Assembly: GCA_029215795.1 (NCBI GenBank)
Contig: JARDYH010000004.1
Coordinates: forward strand, 205,014,017 to 205,078,016
From: Anniella stebbinsi
Taxonomy: Eukaryota; Chordata; Lepidosauria; Squamata; Anniellidae
Direction of reading: 5' to 3'
DNA: 64,000 bases
In this document: positions 46,613 to 59,259 of the stretch, piece after piece
How the letters are laid out: every line of letters begins with the position of its first letter
Position numbering within the stretch: the first letter of the stretch is position 1
Notes under the pieces: generated by a model
The model's database searches: none
Told to the model about the DNA's origin: nothing
Seen by the model: only the letters and a program-made list of their open reading frames with translations
Program-made: the position numbers and the translations under genes

Positions 46613-46724
46613 ACCAACCTTACCCGACAAATGTGTTGGATTACAACTCCCAACATCTTTAGCAATTGGCTGCGACTTCTGGATCATGGGAGTTGTAGTC
46701 CAACACCAGGTTGGGAACAGCTAT
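46613..46724. repeat. Palindromic ACAACTCCCAT element, copy 11
   Basis: TGTTGGATTACAACTCCCAA and CATGGGAGTTGTAGTCCAAC face each other. CCAGGTTGGGAACAGC is the outer end. Confidence 0.75.
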
Positions 46725-46797
46725 GAGCCATACTCTTTCTGAGGACAGAGGCTGCATCTTAGCTGTGTGCAACCAACGGTTTTAGCCTCCGTCATGA

Positions 46798-46907
46798 AGC
46801 TGATTGTTGGGAGATTTGGATGGCTTTAAAAGGGGGTTCGAAAAATTCCTGGAGATGGACTAGATGGGCCCTTAGTCTGACCCAGCATGGCTCTTCTTAT
46901 GTTCTCC
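46798..46907 (+). mobile_element. CR1 LINE 3' end, internally deleted
   Basis: TGATTGTTGGGAGATTTGGA joins GATGGCTTTAAAAGGGGGTT and then the terminal GCATGGCTCTTCTTATGTTC. The middle of the UTR is missing. Confidence 0.75.
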
Positions 46908-46999
46908 ATGAATAACATAGGATGTAGTCCTTTCATGTCTAGTCAGAAATGAATCTGATTGAATTCAATGGGGCTTATTCCTGGAAAAAGTGGGCAGAA

Positions 47000-48500
47000 G
47001 CCTGTTTGTGGTAGTGGTAATCACAACATCCTTGTAGATTAGTACCTTTTGATAAATTATGCTTATAAATGTCTGTATCAGTAAACAGGTAGTACCTTGA
47101 ATTACCAGCTAGCATCTCTGTTAGCCTCCATCAATGGTCCACACAGTGGCTAAGAACTTAAATATGTGGGAATAATTACTGAAAGATGAATCAGCTCTGC
47201 AATAAATTTTGTACTGCACAACCTCACAGTTGAGTTCAAATCAAAATCAATGTCTGGTGCAAGAACTAGAAGTAACATTTGTGTGAAATTTTTCCTCCAT
47301 CTGTTGAAGGTGAAAAAATTTAGGGCAGTGCAATTTTTGGATTCAGAATTCTGAAGCATGGTTGCCATTTTCTGTAGAATCCGCCATTTTGTGCACAGCT
47401 TTAGTCTGAAGAGAGAAAAAGGTCCTACAACTCTCAGCTTGCAGTGCCACCAATCAAAGAGCAGCATTGTGTTGTTATTGGCAACAATGAATTAAGCCGT
47501 TGCAGATTGAGTGGTGATGGAGCAGATTGGTAATATATATGCCTCCCTCCCACACCCTTGCTTTCTTCAATATTCCATACATTAGAGTATCTCTCCTTCT
47601 AATGGCCCACACCAAAAGTGGGTTGTGTGTTGCTGCACTTTGCATAAAGTGGATTGTATTTAAGTGTAGTCAGACTAAAGAGAGAGTGTAGTTTTCTTAA
47701 TTTTCACTTTCTAAATGGCACATCATCACTCATCCTATAAAGGCTTAGTCCCTAAATCTCTAAATGCCAAAACATAACGTTGTATCAAACTTAGTCATAC
47801 TTAGAGTAGACCCATTGAAATCAATGGGACGATATGATGGAAGTTCAATTGATTTCAACGGGGTAACTCTTAAGTCTGGATACAGTAAAGCAGTTTCAAA
47901 TCCTATTGATTTTCATGGGCCAGTCAGAAATGTGCTTGAATCTTGCCCATCAGACTTAATAGGGCTCAGAAGAGCTACGTGTGAGTTTTGGGAGTGGGTT
48001 TGGTTACAACAGGGAAAACTAACACAGACAGACAATTTTTGCAGTTCTTGCTTGAGTGTGCAGTTCTGTTTACATATAGATTTCTGGTTCAGTTGAGGTC
48101 AGAGTGTGATACTAATATGAACTTGGCTCTAAGAAGGACTTCACCAATAAGAAACAGTCCAATGTGTGTGTGGTCTCGATTGAAGTACATGAAATGTGTT
48201 CTACATTAAATCAGCAGTAAAATCAGGCAGACTCTCACAATGCATGTTCTATCCATTGACTACATTTACAGAATCACATTTTAAATGATACAGAAAAGAT
48301 TCAGAAGAAATCATTGGCCATATTTGAATAATGTAATCAAGCCGAAGTGAGGATGAGTTGAAACCACAAGACATCTCATGAGTCTTCAGTAAGGATGGGT
48401 GTGTTGACCTGCAATTCTGAGCATTGGGCACATGCTTAAAAGGATAATCTGAAGCTACAGCACAGTTCAAAGTCTAGCCGTCCCACATAAAAAGATATGG
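47000..48500. other. Intergenic sequence, nothing recognised
   Basis: I see no exon, RNA gene or clear repeat. A TTGATTTCAACGGGG-like text near 47,850 resembles eroded dispersed repeats seen around 38,960. Confidence 0.45.
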
Positions 48501-48789
48501 CTAACAATTAATTAATTAAACTCTTTCTCGGCCACTTTTTAAGGCAGGAGACCTCCCAAGACAACCTTTCAGGGCAAGAAACCTCCCAAGGTGTGGAGGC
48601 TTTTCCACAGTGGCCAGATAGCTTTGGAATGGGTTTCTGTTGAAAGCCTCCTAAGTCCCAATGTGGCAGGCTTTTAAAAAGGCTCTGTTTACTCTGGGCC
48701 CTACTTATGCGTGTTTTAATTGTTGTTTTTTTACGTTGTTGTTTCAGTGCAACAAAATAATCTATAAAGCAGCAACAATGAAAACACAC

Positions 48790-49085
48790 ACAATCAGGGG
48801 AAGGCCTAAACAAGTAGGTTTTCAGAGCCTTCCTAAAAGTCTGCCCTTGATAGCAACCCGTTCCACAGCTAGGGGGCCACTGTGGAGTAGGACCTCATGT
48901 AAATGCACACCTAATTACCTTCAAAGGTGGGCAAGTGAGATGATCCTCTATTGCTGCTCCTAAAGTGTAGTCAGGCGCATTTGGGTGAAGGCGGTCCTTC
49001 AAGTAATTTGGTCCCAAACCAATTAAGGCTCTCAAGGTCAAAAACTGCACTTTAAATTGGGTGCAGAAACAACCTGATAACTAGT
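48790..49085 (+). repeat. Old LINE-derived repeat
   Basis: GTAGGTTTTCAGAGCCTTCC, TAGGGGGCCACTGTGGAGTA and CAATTAAGGCTCTCAAGGTC follow the order of the repeat at 18,735. Confidence 0.5.
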
Positions 49086-49395
49086 GTGGGTGACGTATGA
49101 TCTGGCTAGGGATGGCACGAGTATCCGACTCGGTCTGTGAGAGCAACACCACCACCCCTCCGTGTCTGCCCCTCACAGACTGAGTCAGACAAGCTCGGCA
49201 CCAGTGCGGACCCACACCTGAGCACTTGCAGGCCCCCCGTGGGTGCTCCAGCACAGGTCAACCCTGACTTCTGGCCCTTCTTTCTCCCCCCTCCCCAGCT
49301 GCATTAATGGTGGCCATCATTAATGCAGTGTGGGGAGCACGCACTTTCTGGAGACTCTGGAAAGTGCACATTTCCCCCTCTCCTACGCTGTTGGA

Positions 49396-49440
49396 GGCCT
49401 TAAAGGCCCCATTAATTGCATTAATGGGGCCTTTAAGGCC
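49396..49440. repeat. 45-bp palindrome with perfect 21-bp arms
   Basis: GGCCTTAAAGGCCCCATTAA and its exact inverse are separated by three bases (TGC). It lies in a GC-rich stretch (49,100-49,640) that may be a degraded foldback element. Confidence 0.9.
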
Positions 49441-50099
49441 CCCCATTGGCGCAGGCAGGAAGGTAACGCACAATTTCCAGGTTCTCCTGAAATTGCTCAT
49501 TTTCCCCACTGCGTTAGTGCCGGCTGCCATTAATGAAGCAGGAGAAAGGGCTGGAAGCCAGGTTGGGCAGCTGCTGAGCCCTCGCGAACCTCGTGAGCAC
49601 TCAATGGGGGCTTGCAAGGCCTTGTTTGTGGGGGTGGGCAACCAACAGCAAATTAGAGGTCTGTAATTTATGGAAATGGCCCTTTACTGCCACCATTGTG
49701 CACAGCATTAGATATACAAAAATCTAGAGCCCCCAACTTGTGTTAAAATAACGGCTCACATGGAGGACAGGCAGCTGCCAGGCATAAATGGATGGGTCTG
49801 GTAAGACCTGGCCACCTGCCCATCTTGGCAGCTGGGAGGGGGGCAGCTCACACAGCTGGATTCGAGGGAGAGGGAAGGAATCTGATGGACTCCCGGACTC
49901 AGGTGCCCATAGCATGTCTACTTTTGGCATCGGCCATCATTGAAATGAGAGTATCTCCAAAATGGGATTGGGTCCACTCCTGGTTCATGGTTCATCCTAA
50001 CAAATTTCTGATGTCAAAACTCTAATGCTTGTACTACTCCCAATATCCTTGGAAAAATCCATGGCCATCAATATCTACAATGTGAAGCTTTGTTTATTG

Positions 50100-51830
50100 T
50101 TTTTAATTTCTATCTCGATTACTTCTGGCATTCTTTATACTTTGGTAAACAAAACTTAAATCCATCTTCCTAAAATTGCTTTGACCATGTGGCAAAAGCA
50201 CATAGTTAAATCTGCAGTTAAAAAACAGAAAGCTCTTTTCAGGGGACCACATGCTCTCATAATCCAAGACTTGAGTCAAGTTGGTGCTTTGTAGTTACGA
50301 CCTTCCTGTTGAGTTTGCCTGTTGAGTTGGCAAAGAGATCGTAAAGCATCCTTCTCTTCTGCGCTTCAGTCTCTGGAAGGCAGTGCAGGCATTTTAATCA
50401 GGACAATTCATTGACGCAGGAGACCCATGGATGGCTTTCTTGTACAATGGAATGTTTTATTCAGTATCTCTTTTTTACCGTTTGCTTTAAATGGCTGGGC
50501 ACCATGTGAATATTCTGTGCTGTGTAGGCCAGTCTCTTTGCGTTAAACTTCCATCACAGTCAGGAATTAGCACTCTTGTACTGAGTTAGTGCTTTGCTGG
50601 CAAGAATGTAATTCTGGTGAACTTGACTTCCAGGTGGTCCAGTAAAAGATGATAGGCGGCATCATTAGAAGTCAGGCACGAACTAATTTGCCATCTAACT
50701 TTGTCACTGCCAAGACAGCAAAGGCAAATCTTGTTCTTTTTTGGAGGCATATTTCCCAGGGATGCATAGAGGATTTTGCAGGCCATCATTACAAGTTTTC
50801 ATTGACCACATTAATAACAAACCAATTCAAAACTTGCCTGGGCTCTCGGTTCGGTAAGATAAGATGCCAGATATGAGTGCCGAGCATTGTGACTGGGAAC
50901 TGAATACCTTGGGGTGCCCAATTATAACGGCAGTGAGAGCGAATTCAGAAAAGTAATTTTGTCTTCCTTTGTAGCCATTATGTTGCCCCCGAGTGAGCAG
51001 CTGATCTGCTTCTTTCTGGTTTCACAGTGGAAACCACATTAATGGCAACTCTGAGCAATTTTGGATTCACATGTCCATGAGGTTGGGAATCAATGCTGCT
51101 TTTCCCTGGCTTTTACTAAAACAATTGTACTGTACGTGCTGTACAGCTCTTCTCATCTGTACCTGCTCCAAAGTGGCAAAATATCAACTGCCATAGTTTT
51201 ATATGCAAGAATGCCCCCTCCATGTAGATTTTGAGGGGGGGGGGAGAACAGCAGGGACAACTTTCAAGCAGAAGTCACCCTTTTTTAAACATGCCTTGAA
51301 GCCTAGCAGAGACATATATAAATGTTTCAAATGTAGAATCACAAAGGTGGATTTCCAGTGTTAAATTGCTCACCTAAAAATTGTTTGTGTTATCAATTTC
51401 ATGTAGGATCTAATCAAGACTAAGGTCTTCTTTCTTACGATAGGTGTCGAACTAGCACAGCAAAGCTAGAAAAGATGTGTTATACCACCAGTTATTGTTT
51501 TGAATGGTCGCTATGCTGCATACAGCTGAGATTTGTGTAGAATTGCCAAAGACTGTGCCTCTTGCATTTCATGGCTTATAACACACATATATAGTCTTCA
51601 TACATGTGTGTATGTGTGTGTGGCTATTTGGCAACAGGATAACACTCCCTACCTCTGATAAAGCAAACTCTAGTGCATGATGCTTATGCTGTAATAAATC
51701 TGGGAAGTTCTTATACACCTTACAGTTCTTTGTTGTGGTTTGCTGTAACATTAATATAGCTACCCCTCTGGAACATCGGTGTAGTTAGCAAGGGACAATA
51801 GGTGGAAAACTGCATTCAACTGAAGTCAAT
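50100..51830. other. Intergenic sequence, nothing recognised
   Basis: AT-rich, apparently single-copy. It has no conserved reading frame and no recognisable mobile element. Confidence 0.45.
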
Positions 51831-51837
51831 AGCGGAA

Positions 51838-52160
51838 GTGCTTCTTCACACAGCATGTAGTAAAATGATGGAATTTGCTTCTGCAAAAATGTAGTGATGG
51901 CCACCAACTTGGATGGCTTTAAAAGGGGGATAGACAAAATCATGACGGTAAAGGCTATCTATTACTAGTAGTCATGATGGCTATCTATTACCTCCAGAAT
52001 CAGAGGCAGCATGTCTATGTTCATTAGTTGCTGGGAACATGAGCAGGATGGTGCTATTGCACTCATGTCCTACTTGTGGGCTTCCCACAAGCAGCTGGGT
52101 GGCCACAGTGGATGGGCCTTTGGTCTGATCCAGCACAGCTGGTCTTATGTTCTTTTACAG
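51838..52160 (+). mobile_element. CR1 LINE 3' UTR
   Basis: TGCTTCTTCACACAGCATGT, GATGGCCACCAACTTGGATG, GGCTATCTATTACCTCCAGA and GATCCAGCACAGCTGGTC are present, ending in a CTTATGTTCTT tail. Confidence 0.85.
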
Positions 52161-52348
52161 CACCATTTTCAATTACTTTAGTGGTCCTGTACCGAATAAG
52201 CATTTGTAGTGGCAAAGGAAGAATGTACCATAACGGACAGAAAACGACACCCATCTTGGAAATAATCAGCGATGTCTTTTGGGAACCTTTCACATGGGGA
52301 TTCAGCCCTTTTAAAAACAGGAACTTGGAGAATGGCAACAGTCACTAA

Positions 52349-52470
52349 AGGTGCAATCCTAAGCATAGTTAGACAGAAAAAAAAGTCCTAAGACTCCCAG
52401 CAACGCTGGCTGGGGAATGCTGGGAGTCGTAGGACTATTTTCATGTCTAAATATGCATAGGATTGCATCC
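52349..52470. mobile_element. Palindromic MITE, copy 3 (TAA target duplication)
   Basis: The ends are AGGTGCAATCCTAAGCAT and ATGCATAGGATTGCATCC. TAA lies at 52,346-52,348 and 52,471-52,473. Confidence 0.85.
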
Positions 52471-53171
52471 TAAGGAGTTGTTTCTTACATCTATCATTAA
52501 GTTCATTAAGTTCCATTAAGACTCTGCGGGATGGCCAGTTTTGTGGCTTTAATGTTTTCTGTCAACATTTCCATTTGACTTTGCCTAATATTATCATTCT
52601 TAGTTCAGGCACCTTATATTTTTGAAGGCCTTTACAGTCTGTTCAGCAGCTCCCAAATATGCAAAAAGAATACAAAAATTTAAGAGGACTCTAAGCGTTT
52701 TCCCTCCTTAAACAAACAAACAAACACCACAACTCAACTACTTACTATATAGCTGTCCAGTAGAGGGAGCCAAAGTTTAATAGTGAATTATTCTCTTCAG
52801 ATTCCTGCTGCCACCAGGCACAGATAGTGAGTCTGTGTAGTGTGTGTGTGCGACCTCTTGGAGCTGAGGCCACCCAATATCAAAAGAGAGAAGAGCTTTG
52901 TCACCACTATAGTGCTGCTCCCAGTTTCTGTGTTTATTTGTTCACCTTGAGTGAAGTGCAACGGTCATTTACAATAGGGGTGTTAAATCTGAATTCTATT
53001 TTGGAGAAGATTTCAAAGGCTGAGTCCAGGGGTGGGGGTTGGGGGGAGGCAAAAGGGGCAGAGGGCAGAAAAACCAGCAGATTTTAACTTAAAACTCTTA
53101 CTGCCAGTAATGAAGCCATAGCAGGAGTGTTTCAAGCTTAGGCCACACATCCTTGAACCCTGGTCTAGACT

Positions 53172-53437
53172 GACAGAAAGTCCAACCATTAATTAATCAA
53201 TTAAATTTATATCCCACCTTTTTTCCTCTTGCAAGGAACCCAAGGCGTCTTTTTTCTCACTCTCCATTTCATCCTCACAACAACTCTGTGAGGTAGGTTA
53301 GGCTGAGAGTCAGGAACTGGCCCAATGTCACCAAGTGAATTTCATGGCAGGATGGTGGTGGGGACGAGAACCCAGAATCCCTGAATCCCAGTCCAACACT
53401 CTAGCCACTGCACCATACTGGCTCTCCAAGGCAGCTT
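53172..53437 (-). repeat. tRNA-derived SINE, reverse orientation
   Basis: TAAATTTATATCCCACC is the tail, CCTCACAACAACTCTGTGAG the body, and TCCAACACTCTAGCCACTGC the complement of the A box. It is close to full length. Confidence 0.85.
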
Positions 53438-54337
53438 CCTATGTAACTCTTGGGATTGTATGGGGGGCAATCAATGAGGGAAAGTCTTCCCCTCGATGCC
53501 AACCCCAAGATCTTGGAGACCCTCAGGCAAAGCACTCTTCAGTGCATCTCACCTCTCATGTCCTCGGGGGCTTTCTTCAAAGTGGAAATGACAGTGGTGT
53601 TGGACAACTACTGCAACCAATCATGCTTCACCTCCATGCTGAATCCAGCTGCTGGAAACAGAAAGTTGGGCTAGGTCTGATCCAGCCAAGCAGTCCTACA
53701 CCTTGTTTTTGCAAACCTTGGGAATGAATATGTCCCTTCCTGCTCTTTAATGGTCTGATGCAATATTCTAGTCTTTAATTGCTGTAAGTCTGGGGAGCAG
53801 AATCCCTTTCAGCCCAAGGGATGAATTCCATTTCAGAGAAGCTTTTGGGGCCACATTTCAAGGGGGCAGGCTGAAGGCAAAAGAGGAGATCCAAAGACAA
53901 AAGGGAGTATATTTTAATTTACCAGTGTGTTTTAACTTAAAGCTCTTACAACCAGTAACTGAGAAACCTTTTAGACTGAAGGGAAATCACATTTGCTTAT
54001 TGTTGCTTTGCTTACTGCTTTTCTTCCGCAATTGTAAGGAGCTGAATTACATGGGAGGAGAGGGGTGACCTTGTGATATGTAATTTAAAACTTCCCAGCT
54101 CATATAGATGAATTGGACAGTGCCCTCTAGTGGGTGTTTTGTAGTGCAACTTTGACTGCACATGGCAGGAAATCCCGAAACATTTCAAAAGGATCGGGTT
54201 TTCCAAGGTTTATTTTCTAGTGGAATAACTGTGAAAAGGAGTGGGAGATGTGCAGGAGGCTCATGACATTGACAAAATGACCCGCAAACTTCTGTAAGTG
54301 GCCAGTCATGAGCATGGTATAAATCGCTCATTTAAAG

Positions 54338-55231
54338 TAGTGCTGTGCCAAAAAATTATCTTATGAAAATTTTGACCATTCTCATTCAATTTGATAGAAA
54401 AGAAATTGCTTTCAAAAAGAAATTCACAGGAGAAATTCGGAGAAATTCTCATGGCTTTGGTTCCAGGTTCTTGTGCTTATGGGATGACTAAGGAGGGTGT
54501 GAGTGTCCTGTCTTTCATTGTACAGTCATTCTCTGACAGCCTCTGGCCTCCTTGGCTTCCTGCCCATGGGATGACATCATAACGTTATTCCTCCCATAGG
54601 GCCTTTTCAGATCAAGAAGTACAGGCAATCTGGGAAACTGCAAAGCAATGATGAGATGTGTAATAGAAAGAAAAATACAGACAGTCCCATCAACTACCTC
54701 ACACTGATTAGTTAAGGTCAAAAACTCCACCATCACACATTCAAAATAAATTATAAGCTGATCTGAGAATGAGGCAGAAAAATGCACGCCCTTTTCACGG
54801 GGAAAAAACCTGTCAGAGAATTTCTGAGATTTTTCTTTTCTTTCCTCCTAGAAATAAAGACACTTTTCAGAATTTTATCTATATTTTTTTCACCACTGTT
54901 TTTTGTGGTGGCTGCATTCCCTCCCCTCAATGCCCTAGAGTGATGCTAGTATATGAGGCATTGTGGAGGTTACAAAATGGGGGTCAGGCTACTAGCACAG
55001 TTGATGCTGTTGCCACTTGCAGTGGCAGTGGGGAAAAACCCAAAAACCTTTAGGCAAAAAAAGGTCTGGAGCTGTTCTACGACTCTTGCCAATGGTGATG
55101 CCTATCTGTGAGAAATTGTTGGAGAATTTCTCCCCCCTCCCTAGAGAAATTCGGTGAAATTGCACCCCCCCCCATTTCTCTGCCCTTAAATAGGGTGGAG
55201 AATTTTGGGAGGCCATTTGTGCACAGTTGTA
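54338..55231. mobile_element. Non-autonomous hAT-like element, 894 bp
   Basis: The ends are TAGTGCTGTGCCAAAA and, inverted, TACAACTGTGCACAAATGGC. The flanking 8-mers ATTTAAAG (54,330) and GTTTAAAG (55,232) differ at one base. The AGAAATTC motif recurs inside. It is AT-rich with no transposase frame. Confidence 0.8.
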
Positions 55232-55503
55232 GTTTAAAGAAGCCCTAAGCCTTAGGAGAGGCATTTCTGCCTTCTAAAACAGCGTAAATGATGGGAGAAA
55301 AGCTAGAAAACCATTAAACAATGGGTGGTTGAGGAAAAGGGGAGCATGCTGAACTGGGTACATCCAGAGAGCTGGATTGGGACCTAGGGAAGGCCGGATT
55401 TGGCCCCTGGGCCTAATGCTCCAAAACCCTGCTGTAAATGGACAACAACTGAGGCCGACAGACACCTTAAGACAAGCATAGAGTGCATTAAATAAATATA
55501 AAT

Positions 55504-55509
55504 TTTATT
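55504..55509 (-). terminator. Candidate distal TET2 poly(A) signal
   Basis: TTTATT on the + strand reads AATAAA on the - strand. Downstream on that strand the sequence is rich in T and GT (CTTAAGGTGTCTGTCGG) within 60 bases, as in a typical cleavage site. Confidence 0.5.
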
Positions 55510-56890
55510 AAAAACACCCACATTTCAGCGTTATCAGGAATGATATAATAAAACAGCTTTTCAAATAACCTGCATACATTACATTACAATACTTACAGTA
55601 TTTATAACCATTCTCAGATTTTTATGGACAAAACCAAAAAAAAAAAAACCATTTGAAAAATGAGGGAAAGTAAAAAAAACAAAACTAAACCCAACCAAAC
55701 AGTAGAACATAAGCTTAGAAAATGCACATATATTTTTTAAAAATGTTCATTATCTTAGTGTCAAATCGTTAAAGTTTCCTACACAAAAGTTAACCACTAG
55801 CTTTAAAAGTGAACTTTAACGCCGCTGTGCGTCAATCAAGATATAGGGGGAGGGGGGAATCATTCAAGTAAAGTTGACACCACTAAGAAGCATCTTCAAG
55901 TATGGCTATAGTCAACCTGATAACCCTATACAAGCAATTTTATGTCTGCTTCCCCCCACCCATTCATTCTGAGGCAGGGTTCTGTACATCAAAATCACAA
56001 CTTTTATTTACAAAATATATTTCTCTCCTCCCACCTCCCCCAATCCACAACTGAGTTTTCCTCTGTTTGCAAAAAAAATGGCAAATGACGTGCGGTTGAA
56101 CATAAAGATGCCCGTCTGCATTGGGGAGGGGGCAGGTCTCACTCACTGAAGCACCGTTTTACATCTTTAGCTAGAGCACCGGCTCATACACAAGCTGAAG
56201 CAGGAGACCTGTTCTAGAACCTACCTCATTATAGCTGTGGGGGGGTGAACCCTCTTGCACAAATGTGTGCAAAAGAGCATTAGCAGCTATTGGGCTGCTG
56301 CTCATGGTTCTTTAGTGATCCAGTCTAGTATGTATTTTAATAATCTCATCTCAAGCAAAGGTTTAATTAACCTAATGCAGGAGGTGCTCCGCTCCAGTGG
56401 TTCTTAACGCTCACGTGGAGCTCCATACAAGCAGAGGCTGCTAGATTCTATTCAAGATCAGGAAGTCTCGCTCATGTGGAGCCTCTCACAGTGTTGATGA
56501 AAAACACAGAACAGCCCTTGCTTGTGCTGAGGTCTGAGTTCACATCAGAGATCCCCACCCCACTGCTAGCTTTGGGTGGTTGTCCAGATGATTTTACAAT
56601 TACATTTTGAAGGTGAAAGTTTAGGATGCTTCCAGCTAGAAGGCTCCTGGTACTAAGAAGGAAGCATTGTGAAGCATTTCCATCTTCTTACTTTAATGGG
56701 TTTTTAGCAGTGAGGAAAAGAAGAAATCATGGGAAAACATGGGACAGTTACAAGTGGAAGACAACATTATCTGGACACCCCCCACCCTGTAAAAGTCCAC
56801 TAATGAGGTGGGGTAATGGCATACCAAAAGCCTCTTAGAAATAAAATATCTGAAGAGCTTATATTGAGGGGGAGTATTTGTAGATGCAGT

Positions 56891-57412
56891 GACTGGGTTT
56901 GGACAACACAATAACCAACTGTGGTTTAAATAGTTGACGACTGGTTATTTAACCCACTGAGGGTTATCATGTTGTGTGGCGGGAGTTTTTTTTTTTTAAC
57001 CAAAAGTTGGTTATTTGGCCAAAATAACCCATGCAAGGAACCAATGATGTACAGAGTTGACTATTTGAACCACTGTTGGTGATTGTGTTGTGTGGAGGGC
57101 ACTGTTGGTTATTTCCTCAGCCACACAGTCGCAAGGCAAGAGTGGTCAAAGCTGTGGCTGCCACTTTACTCCAGACAGCAGGATATATTTTCATCAACAA
57201 TGGGTGATGGGATATTAGCGGGAGAACTGAGGGGGGAGAGAGGGGCGGGGAATGAGTTGGTTAACTCAGTGTAGACTAATAGTCAACTCACGCTGATCCC
57301 AATCCACACCACAGTTGATTGTTATGTCATGTGGGGAGTATCTCCTAGATAAACAACTGACAAGTTGATTATTACCCCACCGTTGACTATTGAGTCATCC
57401 GAACACAGCCAG
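56891..57412. mobile_element. Inverted-repeat DNA element, about 520 bp
   Basis: The start is ACTGGGTTTGGACAACACAA and the end, inverted, ACTGGCTGTGTTCGGATGAC. The internal GGTTATT / AATAACC motifs repeat many times. It is probably a relative of the CCTGTTCAGA family. Confidence 0.7.
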
Positions 57413-57707
57413 TTTCACATAGATCTGATGTTTAGACCTCCATTATGGCAGAAGGTAGTTACAGAACATCAGAAGGCCTGCTTTGATTGAACAGAATTAT
57501 TATTGGGTTAAACATGATTTTTAAAAAGACCATATTAAGACATCCGGTCCTAAAAAGGTTGATCTTTATGCAACTTCATTAATCCCACTAGTCAGGGGGA
57601 CAATTCAACATGAAACAGATTAGCATCCCAGGATCAGGGCCTTTGCCTTACAGCTGTATCCATTTAGGCATAAGGATGGCATTTCTTTTAAAGGAAGAAA
57701 TTCAAAA

Positions 57708-57930
57708 AAGGAACCCTGCTGGAACAGACCAAAGGCTTTTCTAATCCAGCACATGATTTCCCCAGTTGCCAAACAGGTACTTCTGAGGAGCCCAGAAGCC
57801 AGATATGAGAACACTAACCCTTGCTTGCTTCTGTATTTAAAGACATGTTGCCTCTGATCCTGGAGGTAGCATATAGCCATCGTGACCACTAGCCTTATGC
57901 TCCATTAATCTAGCCACTTAACTATCCTGC
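57708..57930 (-). mobile_element. CR1 LINE 3' end, reverse orientation, other subfamily
   Basis: CCTGCTGGAACAGACCAAAG, TCTAATCCAGCACATGAT and CTCTGATCCTGGAGGTAGCA show a CR1 that differs from the subfamily at 5,254. Confidence 0.7.
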
Positions 57931-58697
57931 CTGCTGTTTTATTTCATTAATTTTCAGTCTCCTAGGAAGGCATGGTTAAAGAGGACTTGAAAAGAAAAAA
58001 AGCCCTCAATCCTCGAGCCAACTAGTCAATTGCCAAATCTATAAAGGGAAACTTTATAGTTTCCCTTTCCTCAGCTCAGTGCATTCTACTTTCCATTTTG
58101 TGTGAAACATACAAAAGAACAAAACAAAAGTTCCCCAACAGAGTTTAAAATGTTAACGCACTTTCATTAACATAAAAAGTAACAAATGAATTTACAAAAA
58201 AAAAGGAGAGTTTTAGTTATCATCGGTACATTACAAGTAAAATTAGAAGAGGGATTAAAACCCCACACACAGATTAAATCCTTGAAAACAATAAAATAGA
58301 ATTTTTTAAAAATCCTCAAGGATAAGATATTTAACAATCTACACAATATAGCTTTACACATACGCCCTTTCTCTCTCTCACACACATTTGGGATGATATG
58401 TTGGCTTTACTAAGGTGATCATGAGCTGATATATCCCTGAATTTTTAGAACAAAAAAACATTAAGGTCAACGTTCAAGTTATACTTGTTACAATATCAAG
58501 TAGTGAGAAAAATAATATTTTCTTTCCCAAAGACTAGGGGGCAGAGAGTTAAGGGAAGATAGTATAAGAGTTTTATAAACCTCCACTCTCATGTAACATC
58601 CTATTGCCAGCTAGTGTTGAGGTATATGACAAGTAGGAACGTCATTCAAACATTTTAATGTATATTTAGCTCACATATTTTTTTATAGCAGGCTGAG

Positions 58698-58705
58698 TAG
58701 CACCA
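58698..58705 (-). promoter_or_regulatory. miR-29 seed match (8-mer)
   Basis: The - strand reads TGGTGCTA, the 8-mer site for miR-29. It is relevant only if the TET2 3' UTR reaches here. Confidence 0.35.
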
Positions 58706-59252
58706 TGATGTGAATTCAGCTCCAAACCCATATATATATAGATATATAGATATAATATATATATTTATATATTTGTACAGTATTAAAATACTAAAGCCTT
58801 GCATTAAAAAAATTGTTTACAAGTTAAGTTACTATACAACTTTTTGCTTACATTTTTATACAAATTACCAATTTAAAACCCACCTTAGCAAGCCAGCTGC
58901 CTGTTCTGTATCCTTTTGTTTCACCAATAGAATCATACAGATTAACCCTGTACCTCTTGCCTTGTTTCTATTCAAACCTTCCTAGCAAAGAGGGGCAACA
59001 TATACTGAGCAGTGACATATATTGTAACATAAATAATCCATGACATACCAAAGCAGTTTGCCCAGTTATTTGGAGGGTGTTACCAACCTTTAAAAAATAG
59101 CAAAAGACCAAAACTACCCAATTGTCAAGTCTAACCCATGCTGTTAATTATTACCTGTGGCTAATATATATATTAAAAAATACACAATTTGAGGAATACA
59201 CTTATCATTATAATTGTTTAAAAAAATGTTCACAATACAGCTGTGTGAGATG

Positions 59253-59259
59253 AGCACCA
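59253..59259 (-). promoter_or_regulatory. miR-29 seed match (7-mer)
   Basis: The - strand reads TGGTGCT. The same condition applies as at 58,698. Confidence 0.3.

Noticed and set aside
49099..49280. A fifth hAT-like element starting TAGGGATGGCACGAG
   Set aside because: CTTCTGGC near 49,266 only loosely matches the GATCTGGC flank, and the expected inverted end is not convincing.
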